From Natronohydrobacter sp. (GTDB taxonomy: Bacteria > Pseudomonadota > Alphaproteobacteria > Rhodobacterales > Rhodobacteraceae), in the NCBI GenBank assembly GCA_007117255.1, contig SKGU01000184.1, positions 1 to 15,121 on the forward strand: a stretch of DNA of 15,121 bases, read 5' to 3'. The notes under the pieces were generated by a model, which was not told where the DNA came from, searched no databases, and saw only the letters and a list, made by a program, of their open reading frames with translations. This document shows, in pieces, positions 13,766 to 15,121 of the stretch; position 1 is the stretch's first letter, and the number at the start of each line of letters is the position of its first letter. The translations under genes and the position numbers were made by a program.

Positions 13766-14695
13766 TCAATTCCCGTTACTGGGTGGCCAACCGTGCAAAT
13801 CCAGCTCGATCAGAGCAAACACGGTTCTGGCCGATCCTTCTATGCGATCATCGCTCGCAAGCAAGAAGCGGGTTTCTCCAAGCCATGCCAGCCCCTCAAA
13901 ATCGGCGTCATGCGGCGGCGGCAGGTCCAGACGGATCGCAGGCGGGTTGCAGGGGACCGGGACGGGGCACGCTGCCGGGTCGATCACGCGCAGGAAGGTC
14001 TTTATGGTCGCCGCGTCCAGCCGGTCGCGTTCGAGGACCAGCAGGTGACCATCGGGCAGGGTTTCCATGGACTTGATGCTTGTGGCCCCGGCCTCACCAG
14101 TGTGGAAAGCGAGCGCGGGGCCGTCGCTGTTGTAGATCAGATGGATCCGGCGCGGCTCTCCGACAAGCGGGGCTTCAGGTGCGAACAGGTGGCCAAACGT
14201 CGGGTGCCAAGCGAGACTTTCCAGCCCATTCCCTTCGGATCGCAAGCGGGTGATATCCAGCAACTCAGGCGGCAAGGGTAGCAACGCCGCACGCTGGCCT
14301 GAGCGGTCGAATATCGCCAGCCGGGGCGGCATCTCGCTCAGGATGGCGATCTGGCTTGAGCCCGGTTCGCCCGTGGCGATACCCTCGGCGCTGAAGTATC
14401 GCCCACGCAGGCGCTTACCCGCCTCGTCGGTCAGACGGTGTTGTGCAACAAGGGCAAGCGCGATCCGGTCGGGGTCGGTTCCAAGCGACAGGTGATAGAG
14501 GTCGTTGCGGTCGGATAGGGCCAGCAACACCTGCGCCTGCGCGTCCCAGGCCAGCGCCGAGATTTCGCGCAAGCGAAGGTCGGGGTGGGTGGCGTCGGTG
14601 ACGACCAGATGGTCGAGCAGGCGGTATGCCGGCTGTTTTGCCGCAAGCGGGGTCGCGGCAAGGATAAAGGCAAAGGATGCGATATAGGGCGTCAT
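13766..14695 (-). CDS. Secreted phytase-like esterase (esterase-like activity of phytase family)
   Basis: Predicted exported beta-propeller-like protein of the phytase-like domain family, presumed to act on phosphate esters; activity is not proven for most members. The start at 14695 begins MTPYIASFAFILAATPLAAK, a typical signal peptide, with GGAA 6 bases upstream; a Met 5 residues earlier lacks a ribosome site. The mature part shows EISALAWDAQAQVLLALSD, YFSAEGIATGEPGSSQIAIL, RLRSEGNGLESLAWHPTFGH, METLPDGHLLVLERD, and HDADFEGLAWLGETRFLLAS. The recurring NGLESLAW / DFEGLAW acidic-Gly-Leu motifs are characteristic. Length is 309 residues. It lies directly downstream of a phosphate transporter gene in the same direction, which fits phosphate scavenging. 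Confidence 0.8.
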   Translation of the reverse strand: MTPYIASFAFILAATPLAAKQPAYRLLDHLVVTDATHPDLRLREISALAWDAQAQVLLALSDRNDLYHLSLGTDPDRIALALVAQHRLTDEAGKRLRGRYFSAEGIATGEPGSSQIAILSEMPPRLAIFDRSGQRAALLPLPPELLDITRLRSEGNGLESLAWHPTFGHLFAPEAPLVGEPRRIHLIYNSDGPALAFHTGEAGATSIKSMETLPDGHLLVLERDRLDAATIKTFLRVIDPAACPVPVPCNPPAIRLDLPPPHDADFEGLAWLGETRFLLASDDRIEGSARTVFALIELDLHGWPPSNGN

Positions 14696-14722
14696 GGCGG
14701 TTTCCGGCATAAGTGGGGTAAA

Positions 14723-14746
14723 GCGGGGCCGGTGATCCGGCCCCGC
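14723..14746 (-). terminator. Perfect 10-bp hairpin between the phosphate transporter and phytase-like genes
   Basis: GCGGGGCCGG (14723-14732) and CCGGCCCCGC (14737-14746) pair perfectly around a 4-base loop (TGAT on the + strand). It lies 6 bases after the transporter stop. On the minus strand only TTT follows, so it may be a leaky terminator or an mRNA-stabilising element rather than a full stop. Confidence 0.6.
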
Positions 14747-14752
14747 CAGGGA

Positions 14753-15121
14753 TCACAGCATCATGCCGCGCAGCATGAAGTAGATCAGCGCCGAAAGGGC
14801 CGCCGTGGCAGGCACCGTGATGATCCAGGCCGCGAAGATGCGGACCATCAGGCTGCGGTTGACCATCTCGCGCTTGTGGGCACGGTTCAGGGTCTTGCGG
14901 TCGGCCTTGGTCAGGGCTGCGGGCGCGCCTGCTTTGTTGCGGGCCTTCAGGTCGTCCAGCATCGCGCGGCGTTCAGCCAGCGGTGTCGCGTTGAACCGCG
15001 CAATATAGGCGTCCACGGCCGCAGTAGCGCCATCCGGGTGATGGGCGCGGATTTCAGCCAGCGTGCGGGCATGGTTGGTCTTGATCCATTCGCGCAGGAA
15101 GCCCACGCCCAGAACCGCGCC
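14753..15121 (-). CDS. Inorganic phosphate transporter (PiT family), C-terminal fragment
   Basis: The frame is open to the window edge (GAVLGVGFLREWIKTNHART), so only the last 122 residues are present and the start is outside. The fragment has the pattern of the C-terminal end of PiT-family phosphate permeases, which import phosphate by ion symport across the inner membrane. These features are the GAVLGVGF segment, a long charged cytoplasmic loop (AEIRAHHPDGATAAVDAYI and LAERRAMLDDLKARNKA, then REMVNRS), and a final helix (IFAAWIITVPATAALSALIY). The long charged insert is what I recall from Rhodobacterales members. The GTG at 15106 is an internal Val codon, not the start. Confidence 0.82.
   Translation of the reverse strand, partial: GAVLGVGFLREWIKTNHARTLAEIRAHHPDGATAAVDAYIARFNATPLAERRAMLDDLKARNKAGAPAALTKADRKTLNRAHKREMVNRSLMVRIFAAWIITVPATAALSALIYFMLRGMML

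Noticed and set aside
1..15121. CRISPR arrays, rRNA genes, prophage or replication origin
   Set aside because: No regularly spaced repeats, rRNA signatures, phage genes or iteron-like clusters were seen.

Overview
The window looks like a chromosomal segment of an alphaproteobacterium of the Rhodobacterales (Roseobacter/Rhodobacter group). This is inferred from the protein sequences: an adjacent glnB-glnA pair, a small Hint-domain protein, a PiT-type phosphate transporter tail and GC-rich codon use. Both edges cut genes: mgtE on the left and a phosphate transporter on the right.

Layout. Positions 1-2122 (+) hold the C-terminal two thirds of an MgtE Mg2+ channel and pheS. A strong hairpin with U-tracts on both sides (2177-2205) ends pheS and also the convergent glnB-glnA operon (4027-2225, -). 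Divergent from glnB, across an AT-rich gap, lies the NAD(P)H-hydrate repair enzyme Nnr (4213-5809, +). It is usually one bifunctional protein but here is broken into two overlapping frames. A Hint-domain protein lacking the expected nucleophilic Cys (6289-5789, -) faces it. Next comes tRNA-Leu(UAG) (6515-6599), followed by about 390 bases without an intact gene that contain a scrap of IS3-type transposase.

Positions 6992-13512 (+) form an accessory-looking uptake and catabolism cluster: a LysR regulator, a COG4091 oxidoreductase (Rossmann domain plus SAF domain, the family that includes the DXR-II/DRL enzymes), a small ABM-fold protein, a beta-hydroxyacid dehydrogenase broken by one frameshift, and a complete TRAP transporter (dctP, dctQ, dctM). 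Start and stop codons overlap at most junctions. A perfect hairpin with a UNCG tetraloop sits between dctP and dctQ. Downstream of dctM are remnants of what may have been a further gene of the operon.

On the right (-) are the end of a PiT phosphate transporter and a secreted phytase-like esterase separated by a perfect 10-bp hairpin, suggesting a phosphate-related pair.

The most interesting part is the TRAP/COG4091/ABM/hydroxyacid dehydrogenase cluster, whose substrate cannot be read from the sequence. The two frameshifted enzymes (Nnr and the hydroxyacid dehydrogenase) could be real lesions or base-calling errors.
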